This document shows, piece by piece, positions 8,559 through 20,263 of a stretch of DNA of 64,000 bases. Below the pieces are notes generated by a model. That model saw only the letters and a list, made by a program, of their open reading frames with translations. It was not told the origin of the DNA and did not search any database. The stretch lies in contig NZ_JACHFL010000014.1 of NCBI RefSeq assembly GCF_014201875.1, forward strand, positions 77,554 to 141,553, read 5' to 3'. Position 1 is the first letter of the stretch. The number at the start of each line of letters is the position of its first letter. The position numbers and the translations under genes are program-made. Source of the stretch: Deinococcus humi. Lineage in GTDB: Bacteria > Deinococcota > Deinococci > Deinococcales > Deinococcaceae.

Positions 8559-9569
8559 ATGCCTGACCTGAACGCGGCCATCCATGATCTGAAAACGGCA
8601 CTGGGCGACTATCTGGCTGGAGGACGGCGGGAGGGCGTCTTTCATGTCCAGCCCGGCGGGCCGGGTAGCGTCCCTGCGCTGGCTGATCTGGACGTGCCCG
8701 AACTTCACCTGGACGTGCTGCCGGAACCGCCCAGCGAGGAACAGCGCCGCACGCTGGAGGCGCTGGGCTACGTGCCGGACGGTGCGGCGTATCTGCATCC
8801 CGCAGGCTGGCGGCTGGTGCTGCCCGATCACAGCAGCGGCTGGCGTGCGGGGCAGGAGGCCCTGCGGACGCTGCTGCTGGACGATGAAACGGCGGCGGCG
8901 CGTTACAGTCAGGCCTTTCTCGTTCATGGACGGCAGGGGGCAGATGAGGCGCTGAGGCCGGAAGCCACCGCCCACTACGCCCAGACCGTCGGTTTCCGGC
9001 CAGCCCAGTTTGCAGCTCAGGCGCTGGCGGGCCTGGACGACCCGTGGATGTTCGCCGGAGGTGTGGCGCTGGATTTACATCTGGGCGCGGTGGCGCGGCC
9101 CCATGACGATCTGGACGTGGCCGTGGCGCGCGGCGCTCAGTCCCAACTGTTGGGGTTGCTCGCCCCCTGGAAGCTTGATGCCCCACAGGACGGTCTGTAC
9201 CGGCCCTGGACAGCCCCGCTGGAACCGCCGCTCCACCAGATTCACGCCCGTCACCCCGACTTGCCGGACGTGTTGATGCTCGATCTGCTGCTGACCGATA
9301 TGGGCGCGGGCTTGTGGCAGTACCGGCGCGATCCGGGCGTGACGCTGCCGCTGGACGAGGCCCGACGATGGTCAGCCTCCGGCATGCCGTACCTGGCCCC
9401 ACAGGCGGTGTTGCTGTTCAAGGCGGCCACCGGAGGCCGCGAGCCGCGTGGCAAGGACGCGCTGGATTTCGGGCGGGTGCGCCCCACGCTTACGCTTCAG
9501 GCGGCTGACTGGCTGCGGACGGCGCTAGAACGCGTTCACCCGCAGCATGAATGGCTGGCACAGCTGTAA
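8559..9569 (+). CDS. Fusion of a GrpB-like domain with an aminoglycoside-adenylyltransferase-like domain
   Basis: This 336-residue protein has two nucleotidyltransferase-related halves. Residues about 25-150 resemble the GrpB (UPF0157) family: [20 protein letters not shown] takes the place of the usual GSTSVPGL...DI motif, and [13 protein letters not shown] with a following ARYSQAF matches the family's C-terminal helices. The active-site residues in this half look eroded. Residues about 160-335 resemble ANT(2'')-type nucleotidyltransferases, with [11 protein letters not shown], then RPHDDLDV carrying D184 and D186, and a third Asp near 242. The second half may therefore be active on an unknown substrate. 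There is no resistance context, and I do not infer antibiotic modification. It shares a 78-nt divergent region with the HtrA gene. Confidence 0.75.
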   Translation: MPDLNAAIHDLKTALGDYLAGGRREGVFHVQPGGPGSVPALADLDVPELHLDVLPEPPSEEQRRTLEALGYVPDGAAYLHPAGWRLVLPDHSSGWRAGQEALRTLLLDDETAAARYSQAFLVHGRQGADEALRPEATAHYAQTVGFRPAQFAAQALAGLDDPWMFAGGVALDLHLGAVARPHDDLDVAVARGAQSQLLGLLAPWKLDAPQDGLYRPWTAPLEPPLHQIHARHPDLPDVLMLDLLLTDMGAGLWQYRRDPGVTLPLDEARRWSASGMPYLAPQAVLLFKAATGGREPRGKDALDFGRVRPTLTLQAADWLRTALERVHPQHEWLAQL

Positions 9570-9594
9570 AAAAAGCCCCCTCCATTACAGGGGG
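9568..9594 (-). terminator. Terminator of the Hsp33 gene
   Basis: CCCCCT (9576-9581) pairs with AGGGGG (9589-9594). Read on the minus strand the stem is followed by a run of seven T, giving a Rho-independent terminator 18 nt after the Hsp33 stop. The T-run overlaps the stop codon of the convergent gene. Confidence 0.8.
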
Positions 9595-9611
9595 GGTGGC
9601 AAGAATGGTCC

Positions 9612-10523
9612 TTACGCCCGTGCCCGTTCCGGCGGCGCGTCCAGCGCGGCGATCTCGGCAGGGGTGATGTGGTACTTCTCACCGCACCAGTGGCACACGA
9701 TTTCCTGGCCGCCCGTGTCCATCATGTCCTGGCGTTCCTCGGCATTGAAGAATTTCAGGCTGTCCTCGGCCTTCTGCCGCGAACAGCGGCACTCGAAGCC
9801 GGCGGCCTGCGCGCCGGGAGCCAGGGTCAGGCCCAGTCCCTCAGTCACGCGGTTCATCACGTCCAGAATGCCGCCGCGGCGCAGTCCGTCGGTGATCTGG
9901 CCCAGCGCGCGAATGTTGGCCTCCAGCCGGGCCAGCGTTTCATCCGACACGCCGGGCATCGCCTGAACCAGCAGACCGCCCGCGTGGGCCACCCGCCCGC
10001 CTTCCTCGTAGACGCCCAGCAGCACAGCATTGGGAATCTGTTCAGAGACTCCCAGGTAGCTGCTGACGTCCTCAGCGATCTCGCCGCTGACCAGCTCGAT
10101 GCTGCCCGTGTACGGCTCGCCGTTGTCCAGCAGGCGCGTCACTGCCAGTTCACCCTGGGTGCCCACGATCCCGCTCACGTCCAGCTTGCCGTCGGACTCA
10201 CGCAGGGGCAGATCCGCGCCCGGCTCGCGCACGTAGCCGCGAACATGACCGTTGGCGCTGCCCTCGGCGACGATCCAGCCCACCGGGCCACCGCCCTCGA
10301 CTCGCACCGTCACTCGGCTGTCCACTTTCTTGCCCAGAACCACGGCCAGCAAGGCAGAGGCCGTCAGGGTGCGCCCCAGCGCGGCGGTGGCGGTCTTGCT
10401 CAGGCCGTGGCGCAGACGGGCGTCCTCCACGACACGGGTGGACTCCATGCCCACCAGTCGCAACGTGTTGCCCGCCGCCGTACCGCGCAGCAAAAAGGAA
10501 TTGGAAACGGTGGAAGCAGTCAT
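9612..10523 (-). CDS. hslO: Hsp33 redox-regulated chaperone
   Basis: A 303-residue holdase chaperone activated by oxidation. The C-terminal zinc site with four cysteines is visible as CRC (about 256-258) and CHWC (about 283-286), the CxC plus CxxC arrangement of Hsp33. The N-terminal domain contains the usual [14 protein letters not shown] and [18 protein letters not shown] segments. Length is normal. The start is supported by TAAGAT on the minus strand (10535-10530), 6 nt before ATG. It would act in the cytosol against oxidative unfolding, in keeping with other redox genes in the window (frnE, glutaredoxin, nitroreductase). Confidence 0.95.
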   Translation of the reverse strand: MTASTVSNSFLLRGTAAGNTLRLVGMESTRVVEDARLRHGLSKTATAALGRTLTASALLAVVLGKKVDSRVTVRVEGGGPVGWIVAEGSANGHVRGYVREPGADLPLRESDGKLDVSGIVGTQGELAVTRLLDNGEPYTGSIELVSGEIAEDVSSYLGVSEQIPNAVLLGVYEEGGRVAHAGGLLVQAMPGVSDETLARLEANIRALGQITDGLRRGGILDVMNRVTEGLGLTLAPGAQAAGFECRCSRQKAEDSLKFFNAEERQDMMDTGGQEIVCHWCGEKYHITPAEIAALDAPPERARA

Positions 10524-10838
10524 TAGGAAATCTTACACGAAGGCGCTCAAGGCTGGCTGTGGGAGGCCTCTCATTCTGTGACTCCTGTTGAAGGAGGTGT
10601 CCGTCTGTGACGGTCTTTTCTCGCTGCCTTGTCCTGGGGTGTCCCACTCGTGCGCCCTGTTGGCCCGTGAAGCTGACGTAAACGCGTCCCCACAGAGAAA
10701 ACCTTAGTCATCTTGCCAATTCGCTCTCATAGACGGCATCTAAGCTGATCTGCTGGAACCGCTCGACTTTGATTCTGTTTTTTATGCACGGAAGTTCGGA
10801 AAGGAGAGATCGTCCGACTCTTTCAAGGAGTAAATTCC
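10524..10838. other. Intergenic region between hslO and the peptide-binding protein gene
   Basis: This 315-nt stretch has no credible gene. At 10601-10621 CCGTC-TGT-GACGG is followed by TCTTTTCT, which resembles a small terminator on the plus strand with no annotated gene ahead of it. A second short repeat, CTCCT...AGGAG, lies at about 10582-10596. A weak possible -35 TTGCCA is at 10713-10718, but I cannot pair it convincingly with a -10. Near the right end AAGGAG (10825-10830) is the ribosome-binding site of the next gene. Confidence 0.4.
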
Positions 10839-12707
<1,869 letters not shown>

Positions 12708-12736
12708 GTCACGCACGTTCTTCCTGAATTCCATCC

Positions 12737-12764
12737 GGGCCACCCTCTTTTGCGGGGGTGGCCC
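12737..12764 (+). terminator. Hairpin terminator after the peptide-binding protein gene
   Basis: GGGCCACCC (12737-12745) is exactly complementary to GGGTGGCCC (12756-12764) with a 10-nt loop, followed by ATTTGT. The stem is strong and the T-tract weak. Confidence 0.7.
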
Positions 12765-12808
12765 ATTTGTGTGGCTTGGTCCTGGGCTGGGGCGGCTATT
12801 CTGCGCCT

Positions 12809-13510
12809 ATGCCCGACTCTGCCCACCCCCCTGAAACCGGCGCCGAAACCGGCCTGTCCCGCCGAATCTCTTTGCTGCTGGTGGACGATCATCCGGTGGT
12901 CCGCAAGGGCACGCGTGAGTTACTGGAGGGCGAGGCGGACCTGCACGTGATCGGAGAGGCCGCCAGCGGTGAGGAGGCCATCCTCCAGGCCCGCGCGCTG
13001 AAGCCGGACGTGATCTTGATGGACGTGTCGATGCCTGGCATGAACGGTATCGAGGCCACCCGCGCGATCAAGGCCGAGCAGCCGCGCGTGGGGGTGCTGG
13101 TGCTGACGAGCTACGACGACGACGCTTACGTGTTCGCGCTGCTGGAGGCCGGGGCGGCGGGCTACCTGTTGAAGAACACCTCCGAGGACGATCTGCTGGG
13201 CGCGGTGCGGGCCGTGGCTGCCGGGGAGAGTGCGCTACACCCCAGCGTGGCCCGCAAGGTGCTGGAACGCTTCAGCGCTGCCGCCCAGCCCACCTCGCCT
13301 GAGGATGACCTCAGCCCGCGCGAGTTGGAAGTGCTGCGCGTGGCCGCCACCGGGCGCACCAACAAGGAAATCGCCCGCGATCTGGACATCAGCCCGCGGA
13401 CAGTTCAGGTACATCTGGCGAACATCTTTTCCAAGCTGGGCGTGGGCAGCCGCACCGAGGCAGTGCTGTACGGTATTAAACGTGGCTGGATTGACCCGAA
13501 GCTGTTGTGA
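12809..13510 (+). CDS. NarL/FixJ-family response regulator
   Basis: A 233-residue two-component regulator. The receiver domain starts at [13 protein letters not shown], with the phospho-acceptor Asp in [15 protein letters not shown], the Thr/Ser switch in [10 protein letters not shown] and the Lys in [10 protein letters not shown]. The C-terminus is a LuxR-type helix-turn-helix ([20 protein letters not shown] to [15 protein letters not shown]). The start is ATG 12809 because TATTCT (12797-12802) precedes it by 6 nt; an upstream in-frame GTG lies in the terminator. The probable partner is the NarL-type histidine kinase at 14078, separated by one small membrane-protein gene. Confidence 0.93.
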   Translation: MPDSAHPPETGAETGLSRRISLLLVDDHPVVRKGTRELLEGEADLHVIGEAASGEEAILQARALKPDVILMDVSMPGMNGIEATRAIKAEQPRVGVLVLTSYDDDAYVFALLEAGAAGYLLKNTSEDDLLGAVRAVAAGESALHPSVARKVLERFSAAAQPTSPEDDLSPRELEVLRVAATGRTNKEIARDLDISPRTVQVHLANIFSKLGVGSRTEAVLYGIKRGWIDPKLL

Positions 13511-13569
13511 GGGTGAGTAGGAAATACGGCCGAAGCCTCATCCGTGATCCTCGCTGGGAATGCATTTTC

Positions 13570-13592
13570 AGCTCGCCCGAGCTCGTCTTTTT
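13570..13592 (+). terminator. Possible weak terminator after the response regulator gene
   Basis: AGCTC (13570-13574) pairs with GAGCT (13579-13583) over a 4-nt loop, followed by CGTCTTTTTA. It would separate the regulator from the small membrane-protein gene. Confidence 0.45.
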
Positions 13593-13629
13593 ATGTCGAT
13601 CACGCCAGCCAGCAAAGTAGAATTGCGTA

Positions 13630-13965
13630 ATGTCAGAGAAGCAGAGCAATGGCAGATCTGGAATTTTGGGTTGCGGCGTATCTGTTCTCCTTGCCCTCCT
13701 GACTGGTTACGTGTTGTTGTTCATGCCGCAGCAAACCGTAGACGTTGAGCAAGCGTGTTCTAAAGCTGTGCGTCAGGTCAACACCGGTCAAACTGCTTAT
13801 GTGTTGGACACATTTGCGCGGATCGACAAGCGGCGGGGCCGGATCGATATTCTCAATGGTCGGTCAGGTGAGCCTCCTGTGACGTTCAATTGCATCGTCT
13901 CAGGATCAAACAATCGCAATGCGAAGGCCGTTCTTGTTCCTCCGGAACGAGGGTCAAGATTGTAA
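13630..13965 (+). CDS. Small single-pass membrane protein of unknown function
   Basis: A 111-residue protein I do not recognise. Residues 1-10 are polar, residues about 11-32 form one hydrophobic segment ([20 protein letters not shown]), and the remainder is a soluble, probably extracytoplasmic domain with two cysteines (in EQACSKAV and TFNCIV). That the gene is real is supported by a perfect TAGAAT (13618-13623) 6 nt before ATG, the same start signal used by its neighbours. Base composition is lower in GC than flanking genes. It lies between a response regulator and a histidine kinase on the same strand, so a sensory or accessory role with that pair is possible but only inferred from position. 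Confidence 0.7.
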   Translation: MSEKQSNGRSGILGCGVSVLLALLTGYVLLFMPQQTVDVEQACSKAVRQVNTGQTAYVLDTFARIDKRRGRIDILNGRSGEPPVTFNCIVSGSNNRNAKAVLVPPERGSRL

Positions 13966-14077
13966 AGCTCCCCGCTTCACGTTCAACGAGGGGACATTGC
14001 TCAGTTGGATTCCGTATGGACAGTCGATTCCACAAGATGCACAGGTCCTCTCCCATCGCCACACCCACATCACTAAT

Positions 14078-16951
14078 ATGACCACCTTGCCGCCCACCCT
14101 CGCCGCCGCACAGACCGCCCGCGTTTTTGCGGCGGCGCTGGCGGAGTATGCCTGTCAGGTCACGGCGGCCCACGGGGTCCAGGTCTGGGTGGCCGAGGGC
14201 GGGCGCGTGGAGGCACTCGCGCAGGAGGGCCGTGGCCTGGGCCTGAGCGACGGCACGCTGGCCCGGCAGGCGCTGGACGGCGGTTACCTGCTGGAAGAGG
14301 GCATGCTGGTGTGCCTCCCCTTCGGGTGTGGGGTGCTGGAATTCGTGGGGGCCAGCCCGGCAGGCCTTGAAGAGCTGACGGCGCTGGTGCCGCTGTTGAC
14401 GCTGGCTCTGGAAGGGGTCCAGGCCCGCGAGGCCCGGCGTGGACGCGGGCGTGTGGCTGAGACCGTCGAGGCGCTGGTGCGTCGTCTGGGGGGCAGCCTG
14501 GATCTGGCCGAAGTGCTGACCGGCACCGCCCAGAGCGCGGCGCAGGCGCTGGGTTTTTCGCGCGCCTTCGTGGCCCTGTTCAACGAGTTCGGCGAGGATG
14601 GCGCCAGAACCGGGGACGTGTTCTCGCACGGCTTCGACGAGGCGTTCACAGGTGGCGTGGGCGTCGGCCCGGCCAGCATGGAAACGCTGATCCGGCGTGG
14701 CGAGGCCATCCGCTTCGAGCGCGCCCGGGACGCCGATTCGCCGATGGCGCAGGGCCTGCTGGAACTGGACCCTGAAGCTGCCGTCATCGCCGCCCTCAGC
14801 GCGCGTGGTCAGGCACTGGGCGTGCTGTACGTGGACAGTCGCAAACCCGGTGCTACGGCCACCGACGACGACGCCCGGCTGGTGCTGGCGCTGGCCGAGC
14901 AGGCGTCGCTGGCCATCGACAACGCCCGTCTCTACGGTATTGAGACCCGCAAACGCGCCGCGGCCGAGGCGCTGCGCGAGGCGGGGGCGGCGCTGGCGGG
15001 CAGCCTGCATCTGGGCGATACGCTCTCACGGGTGCTGGAGCGGGCCATGGCCCTGTTCCGTGCCGACGCGGCGGCAGTCTACGAGGCGCAACCCGATGGG
15101 CGCACGTTGAGTATTCGCAGCGCCGTGGGCCTGCCCAGCGAGTACGTGCTGCGGGTGCGCGCCAAGATGGGCGCGGGCGTGACCGGGCGGGCCGCCCAGC
15201 AACGCGAACCCGTGGCCGCGCATGACCTCGCCACAGCCCATTACGGCGGCGGCAGCCGCTACACCCGCCAGTTGCTCGCGCAGAACCGCTACCCCTACAA
15301 GGGTGTGCTGGGGCTGCCGCTGATCACCCGCACCGGGGTCTTCGGCACGCTGACGCTGTACTGGGAGGCCGTGCTTCCGCTGGACGACGACGATCTGGCG
15401 CTGGCCGACGTGTTCGCCGCGCAGGCGTCCCTGGCCGTAGAGAATGCCCGCCTGTACGAGGAGGAACTGCGCCGCGAGCGCGAGGCCGCCGTGCTGTTGA
15501 ATGTGGGCCGGGTGCTGGGCGAGAGCCAGGACGACGCCGCGCTGGCCGGGGCTGTGCGCCTGACCACCCTGGCCCTGAATGCCGGGCGCGGCCTGCTGGC
15601 GCTTACCGACGAGGCGGGAGAGGTGAGCCGCTGCGCGACGTTCAACGTGTACCCGCCCACCCCAGAGGAGCTGACGGCGCTACGGGGACAACTGGGGCGC
15701 GGCCCTCGCCCGCTGCCCAGACGCGCCTGCCTGCCCGTGGCGGGCAGCGGACTGATCGTGCCGCTGGGCGATGAGGGCCGTCTCCTGGGCTTCCTGTACG
15801 CCGACGATCCCGGCCCGGAGGCTCCCGGCGATCATGCCCTGCAACTGGCCCGCAGCGTGGCCGATCAGATGACCCAGACCCTGACCCGCGTGCGGCTGCT
15901 GTCTGCCCTGGAGCGCGAGGAAGCCCGCTACCGCCAGCTGGCCGAGGGCGCGCATGACCTGATCCTCAGCGCAAACGCGGGCGGGACGGTGACCTACGCC
16001 AATCCCGCAGCCTCGCGCCTGCTGGAGCCGCTGACCGGGCCGCTGGTGGGGGGGCAACTGATGACCCTGCCCACTCCCGCCACCCGCGACGCCCTGCACC
16101 TCGCCTGGGACGCCGCCCGCACCCGCAATGCCGGGGGCCGTGCCGAGATCCAGATCGGCCCCTACCGTCTGGAAGTGCGCCTGAGTGCAGTGGCGCCCAG
16201 TCCCGGCGAGACCGATTCGGGGGTGCTGCTGGTCGCCCGTGACCTCTCGGAACTCCAGACCCTGGCCGACGAGATCACGCGGCGCGGGCAGGCGTTGGAG
16301 GCGGCAACCTCCCGCCAGAGCGAGTTGCGAACCTACCTCGCCCTGTTCACCCAGGCGCAGGAGGAGGAACGCAAACGGATCAGCCGCGAGCTGCACGACG
16401 ACACCGCGCAGGTGCTGACCGCCTCAGGCCGCCGGGTGGCCCGGCTGGCGCGCGAGCTGAGCGGCAATCAGAAGGAGCGCGCCGACGACATTCTGGCCGA
16501 CCTGAACGCTGCGTTGGACAGTGTGCGCCGCTTTGCCCGCAATCTGCGCCCCAGCGTGCTGGACGATCTGGGGCTGCTGCCTGCGCTGGAGTGGCTGGCG
16601 GGACAGGCGCAGACCCCCACGCGGCTGGAGGTGGGCGGACATGAGCGCCGTCTGGACGCGGCCACCGAGCTGACCGTGTTTCGGCTGGCGCAGGAGGCGC
16701 TGAATAATGTGGACAAGCACGCCGGGGCCCTGAGCGCCGCTATTCGCGTGATCTTTGGTACGGACGGCGTTGAGGTGGTGATCAGCGACGATGGCCAGGG
16801 TTTCACGCCCCAGCAGGCCGAGGCCCGCGCCCAGGAGGGGCACCTGGGTCTGACCGGCCTGCGTGAGCGCGTGGCCCTGGCTGGGGGCGAACTGGATGTG
16901 GACAGCGTGCCGGGGCAGGGCACGGTGTTGAGATTCAATCTGCCGGGATAG
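14078..16951 (+). CDS. NarL-type sensor histidine kinase with GAF and PAS domains
   Basis: A cytosolic 957-residue kinase. Approximate layout: N-terminal region 1-120 of unclear type; three GAF-like modules near 125-280, 305-460 and 470-620; a PAS-like segment near 625-740; then the HisKA_3 dimerisation helix with phospho-acceptor His773 in [12 protein letters not shown]; and a HATPase_c domain with NN in [16 protein letters not shown] near 905 and [11 protein letters not shown] from about 921. No transmembrane segment is evident, so it senses an internal signal or ligand. ATG 14078 is chosen because the protein family region starts soon after and upstream codons look non-coding, but no clear promoter or ribosome site fixes it. 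It pairs with the regulator at 12809. Confidence 0.9.
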   Translation: MTTLPPTLAAAQTARVFAAALAEYACQVTAAHGVQVWVAEGGRVEALAQEGRGLGLSDGTLARQALDGGYLLEEGMLVCLPFGCGVLEFVGASPAGLEELTALVPLLTLALEGVQAREARRGRGRVAETVEALVRRLGGSLDLAEVLTGTAQSAAQALGFSRAFVALFNEFGEDGARTGDVFSHGFDEAFTGGVGVGPASMETLIRRGEAIRFERARDADSPMAQGLLELDPEAAVIAALSARGQALGVLYVDSRKPGATATDDDARLVLALAEQASLAIDNARLYGIETRKRAAAEALREAGAALAGSLHLGDTLSRVLERAMALFRADAAAVYEAQPDGRTLSIRSAVGLPSEYVLRVRAKMGAGVTGRAAQQREPVAAHDLATAHYGGGSRYTRQLLAQNRYPYKGVLGLPLITRTGVFGTLTLYWEAVLPLDDDDLALADVFAAQASLAVENARLYEEELRREREAAVLLNVGRVLGESQDDAALAGAVRLTTLALNAGRGLLALTDEAGEVSRCATFNVYPPTPEELTALRGQLGRGPRPLPRRACLPVAGSGLIVPLGDEGRLLGFLYADDPGPEAPGDHALQLARSVADQMTQTLTRVRLLSALEREEARYRQLAEGAHDLILSANAGGTVTYANPAASRLLEPLTGPLVGGQLMTLPTPATRDALHLAWDAARTRNAGGRAEIQIGPYRLEVRLSAVAPSPGETDSGVLLVARDLSELQTLADEITRRGQALEAATSRQSELRTYLALFTQAQEEERKRISRELHDDTAQVLTASGRRVARLARELSGNQKERADDILADLNAALDSVRRFARNLRPSVLDDLGLLPALEWLAGQAQTPTRLEVGGHERRLDAATELTVFRLAQEALNNVDKHAGALSAAIRVIFGTDGVEVVISDDGQGFTPQQAEARAQEGHLGLTGLRERVALAGGELDVDSVPGQGTVLRFNLPG

Positions 16952-16977
16952 AGTCGGGCAAAGGCCACACCAGAGCT

Positions 16978-17790
16978 TTATTCTTGGGTCTGCTCAGGCG
17001 CCAGCCTATTTGGCAAGAATCCCCGTCCCCTCAGCGTCTCCAGAACCTGCTGCGAGGTCGCCGCGTAGGCCTCCGGGTCATACTTGTAGGGACTGGTGTA
17101 CATCTGCGCCAGCGAGGTGATGCCGCCCTCCTCGCACATGGCCTTAAGGCGGGGCATGGACATGTAGCGCTGCCAGCCACTCTCCTCGCGCGCCCGGTAC
17201 AGGTCATCCAGCTCAGCCGCGCTGGGTTTCTGGTAGACCTCGTCATGGACGTAGGCCCGCATGGGCAGGCGTTCGCGCCTCTCTGGCTGTTCATCCGGGA
17301 CACCCACGGCGATGGTCGTGATGGGCAAGCAGGTTTCGGGCAGGCCCAGATAGTCGGCGATCTGGCCCATGGCCTGCAGAGTGGTGCCCATGTAACAGAT
17401 GCCGTAGCCGCGCGCCTCAAAGCCCAGGGTCACGCTCTGGGAAATCAGCATCGCCTCGTTTGCGGCCACCTGGTATCCCAGGAAATTGTTGAAGTTGTCC
17501 CGCGCCCCCCGGAGCTTCAGCCACTGCCGCGTGCGGTACCAGTCGGCGCAGAACGTGATCACCAGCGGCGCCTGCAGGACGAACTCCTGTTCGCCGTGCA
17601 ATTCGTACAGCCGCTGTTTCCGTGCCGGGTCACGGGTCACGATCAGCGAGTAGCTGTTGAGGTTCCCCGACGACGACGTGCCCGCGATGGCCTCCTGCAG
17701 CACCTCATCAATGGTGGTTTGAGGAACTTCGTCCGGTTTGAACTGCCGGATAGAGCGGTGTCCTGCCAACGTGTTTGCCACAGTCTGCAT
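16978..17790 (-). CDS. NfsA/FRP-type nitroreductase (flavin oxidoreductase)
   Basis: A 270-residue FMN-dependent NAD(P)H oxidoreductase. The N-terminal FMN-binding segment HRSIRQFKPDEVP, the SSSGNLNSYSLI loop and the C-terminal region with GVPDEQPERRERLP match the NfsA/Frp subgroup, which reduces nitroaromatics, quinones or flavins. The start is secured by TATAGT on the minus strand (17802-17797) exactly 6 nt before ATG. It converges with the histidine kinase gene with 26 nt between stops. Physiological substrate is unknown. Confidence 0.92.
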   Translation of the reverse strand: MQTVANTLAGHRSIRQFKPDEVPQTTIDEVLQEAIAGTSSSGNLNSYSLIVTRDPARKQRLYELHGEQEFVLQAPLVITFCADWYRTRQWLKLRGARDNFNNFLGYQVAANEAMLISQSVTLGFEARGYGICYMGTTLQAMGQIADYLGLPETCLPITTIAVGVPDEQPERRERLPMRAYVHDEVYQKPSAAELDDLYRAREESGWQRYMSMPRLKAMCEEGGITSLAQMYTSPYKYDPEAYAATSQQVLETLRGRGFLPNRLAPEQTQE

Positions 17791-17864
17791 GCCGCAACTA
17801 TAGGCAGGCTGACCTGGGACACGTCTGTTTCATCGGCGGATCGGTGGGGCCAGCGCCAAGCAGA

Positions 17865-18890
17865 TCACCCATACTTTGCGAGGAACGCCTCCCGCGGCAT
17901 CCAGGCCATTTTCGGCTGGGGTTCACTGGGCGGACGGGCGGTGCCGTAGACCGTCCGCAGCACGCGGAAGCCCAGGCCGTAGAGGCGGGCGCGGGCGGGC
18001 GGCAGCGGCAGCAACGTGAAGCCGCCCTGTTCCAGCTGGGCGTGGAACAGGGTCACGGCGAACACGGCCTGCGCGTCCTGCAACTCGGGGAGGGTCTGCA
18101 TGGCGGCGGCCACGTCCTTCAGGCTGCGGAGGTACGCGCGGTAGGCGGTCAGCGCGCTTCGCCCGGCCAGTCCCACGATGCGCGGCGAGTGCAGATGCAA
18201 CTCGGCGGTGGGCGTGTTGTGCGGCAACGGCAACGGCGCGGGCGCGTGGTCCAGCGCGGCCACCCGCATCACGGCGTCGGCCCGCTGGGCCAGATCAATG
18301 ACGCCGTGTTCACGGGCAAAATTCGCCTCCACGGTGTTCGTGTACAGGTGCAGCAGCAGGTCACGCGGCCCGGCACGGCGCCAGCCCGGCACGTCACGCA
18401 CGGGGACGGGGCGGTAGCCCAGCGCCCGCATGTGCCGCAGCTGTTCGCCTAGGCTCTCCGGCAGCACCCGCACGGTCTGTCCTGGTTGCGGCGTTTCCAG
18501 CGGAAACGGCAGCGGGCGAAGGCCCTGCGCGGCCAGACGGCGCAGGCTGGCGCGGCCCAGACCGTCAGCGGCCCAGCTCTGGACCAGCTGGGCCGAAGCC
18601 GCCTCCAGAACGCAGGGTGAGTCCGGCAGGCCCGTCCCGGCGATCTCATGACCGGCCTGTGTGGCGGCGTACAGCGCCTGGGCTGCCACAGGGGCCAGGG
18701 CGGGGGAGACCAGCAGGGTGACTTTTGCGCCGGCCTCGCGGGCTTTGGCCAGCACTTCCTCGAGCTCGGGTCCACTGTGAATGGGCACGGTCACGCCGAC
18801 TTCGGGGGCGCCGGGATGGCCGCCTGCCCACGCGCCGTAGGCTCCGGCACGCAACTGGGCGGCAAGCAGATGAGGCAGAAGTGGGCGCAT
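17865..18890 (-). CDS. Inactive NodB-like (pseudo-deacetylase) domain with YkoP-like C-terminal domain
   Basis: A 341-residue protein. Residues about 30-190 read like a polysaccharide deacetylase fold: GVTVPIHSGPELEEVLAKAR, then AGAKVTLLVSPALAP, then AGHEIAGTGLPDS. At the catalytic positions, however, the expected TFDDGP is TVPIHSGP and the zinc-binding HxxxH is lost, so it should not deacetylate. The C-terminal part from about 195 (AQRADAVMRVAALDHAP through VFAVTLFHAQLEQGGF) resembles the YkoP-type domain found beside glycosyltransferases in other bacteria; this assignment is from memory of the pattern. TACAGT on the minus strand (18902-18897) 6 nt before ATG fixes the start. It is divergent from a glycosyltransferase gene. 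Confidence 0.65.
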   Translation of the reverse strand: MRPLLPHLLAAQLRAGAYGAWAGGHPGAPEVGVTVPIHSGPELEEVLAKAREAGAKVTLLVSPALAPVAAQALYAATQAGHEIAGTGLPDSPCVLEAASAQLVQSWAADGLGRASLRRLAAQGLRPLPFPLETPQPGQTVRVLPESLGEQLRHMRALGYRPVPVRDVPGWRRAGPRDLLLHLYTNTVEANFAREHGVIDLAQRADAVMRVAALDHAPAPLPLPHNTPTAELHLHSPRIVGLAGRSALTAYRAYLRSLKDVAAAMQTLPELQDAQAVFAVTLFHAQLEQGGFTLLPLPPARARLYGLGFRVLRTVYGTARPPSEPQPKMAWMPREAFLAKYG

Positions 18891-19045
18891 TTGCCGACTG
18901 TAGCTCAGAGGTGGGGTCCGGCCACACCAAAGGTTGACGACACTCTCATCCCTGGCGTCGTATGCTCCTGTCTAGCGATGCCTCAGACCCCTCCTTTCCC
19001 AGCAGGCTGGCCCCTTCCGGAATGCATGTCTTCTGGTAGGGACCG

Positions 19046-20263
19046 ATGAGACCGCTCAGAATCGGTCTGTTCACCGATACCTTCCTGCCCGATCAGAACG
19101 GCATCGTGACCAGTGTGGGCCTGCTGAGTGACGAGTTAAGGGCGCAGGGTCATCACGTCGATGTGGTGGCCCCCGACTTTCCGGACAACGTGGACACCCG
19201 GACCGACGTGCGGCGGGTGCCTAGCGTCAGCTACATGTTCCTGCCCACCTACCGCCTGGCCTGGCCCACCCGCCGGGATTTTGAGCAGAAGTACGACGTG
19301 GTCCACACCCACACCCCGCTGACGCTGGGGCTGGCGGGGGCGCGGCTGGCCCGCAAATGGAACGTGCCGCACGTGGCGACCTACCACACCCACATTGAGG
19401 CGTACACCCATTACGTGCCGGGCGTCACGGCCCTGCAGCGCCACACCGGGGCGGTCACCCGCGTCATGAGCCTGCTGTACGGCCGGGCCGACGCTGTGAT
19501 TACCCCCACCGCAGGAGTGCTGGACGTGCTGCAGGCCATGCGGGTGCGCAGCCCGGTGGTGATTCCCACCAGCATTGATCCGAAGGTGCTGAACGCTGCG
19601 CCGGCCATCCCCAATCCCTGGCCCGCCGGCAAGCGCCGCCTCCTGAGCGTGGGACGGCTGGCCCGCGAGAAACGTTTCGATCACGTGCTCGACACTGTGG
19701 CCGAACTGCCCGACACCCATCTGGTGCTGCTGGGCGAGGGGCCAGAGCGCGTGCACCTCGAAGCGCACGCCCGGCGCCTGGGCATCGAGAACCGCGTGAG
19801 CTTCCTGGGCGTCAGACCCTGGACCGAGATCGGCGCGTATTACCGCCTGGCCGAGCTGTTCCTGTTTGCCAGCGACACAGAAACGCAGGGGCTGGTGTTG
19901 CAGGAAGCCGAGCTGATGGGCGTGCCGGTGGTGGCGGTGGGCGCACGCGGCACCCTGAGCAGCGTGGCCCATGAGCGTAGCGGTTATCTGGTGGCGCCGG
20001 CGGACGTGAACGCGATGATTCACCATTCGCGCGCCATTCTGGGCGACGCTGCGCTGTGGGGCCGTCTGTCTGCCGGGGCGCGCGACTTCGCGGCGGGGAC
20101 CACGCCCGCCGGGGTGGCCGCGCGGGTGCTTGAAGTTTATGCCGCCGCCCTGGGAATGCCGCGTGAGGTGCCCTTTCCTTCAGAGCCTGGGCTGGCGGCC
20201 GCCGGCCTTAACGCGGCGGGCCTGGGTGTTCAGTCTCAAAGTACCCTCGTGTATGACCGGTGA
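19046..20263 (+). CDS. GT4-family glycosyltransferase (diacylglycerol glucosyltransferase-like)
   Basis: A 405-residue GT-B enzyme. The N-terminal domain begins [20 protein letters not shown] with the acceptor-side HTHTPLTLG and [11 protein letters not shown] segments, and the C-terminal donor domain has [18 protein letters not shown] and the E-x7-E region [19 protein letters not shown]. This pattern is close to 1,2-diacylglycerol 3-glucosyltransferases that make glycolipids, so a membrane glycolipid role is plausible. The last 35 residues are an extension beyond the GT core. The 3' end overlaps the convergent GT2 gene by 56 bp. A TATGCT at 18961-18966 could be a -10 upstream. Confidence 0.88.
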   Translation: MRPLRIGLFTDTFLPDQNGIVTSVGLLSDELRAQGHHVDVVAPDFPDNVDTRTDVRRVPSVSYMFLPTYRLAWPTRRDFEQKYDVVHTHTPLTLGLAGARLARKWNVPHVATYHTHIEAYTHYVPGVTALQRHTGAVTRVMSLLYGRADAVITPTAGVLDVLQAMRVRSPVVIPTSIDPKVLNAAPAIPNPWPAGKRRLLSVGRLAREKRFDHVLDTVAELPDTHLVLLGEGPERVHLEAHARRLGIENRVSFLGVRPWTEIGAYYRLAELFLFASDTETQGLVLQEAELMGVPVVAVGARGTLSSVAHERSGYLVAPADVNAMIHHSRAILGDAALWGRLSAGARDFAAGTTPAGVAARVLEVYAAALGMPREVPFPSEPGLAAAGLNAAGLGVQSQSTLVYDR

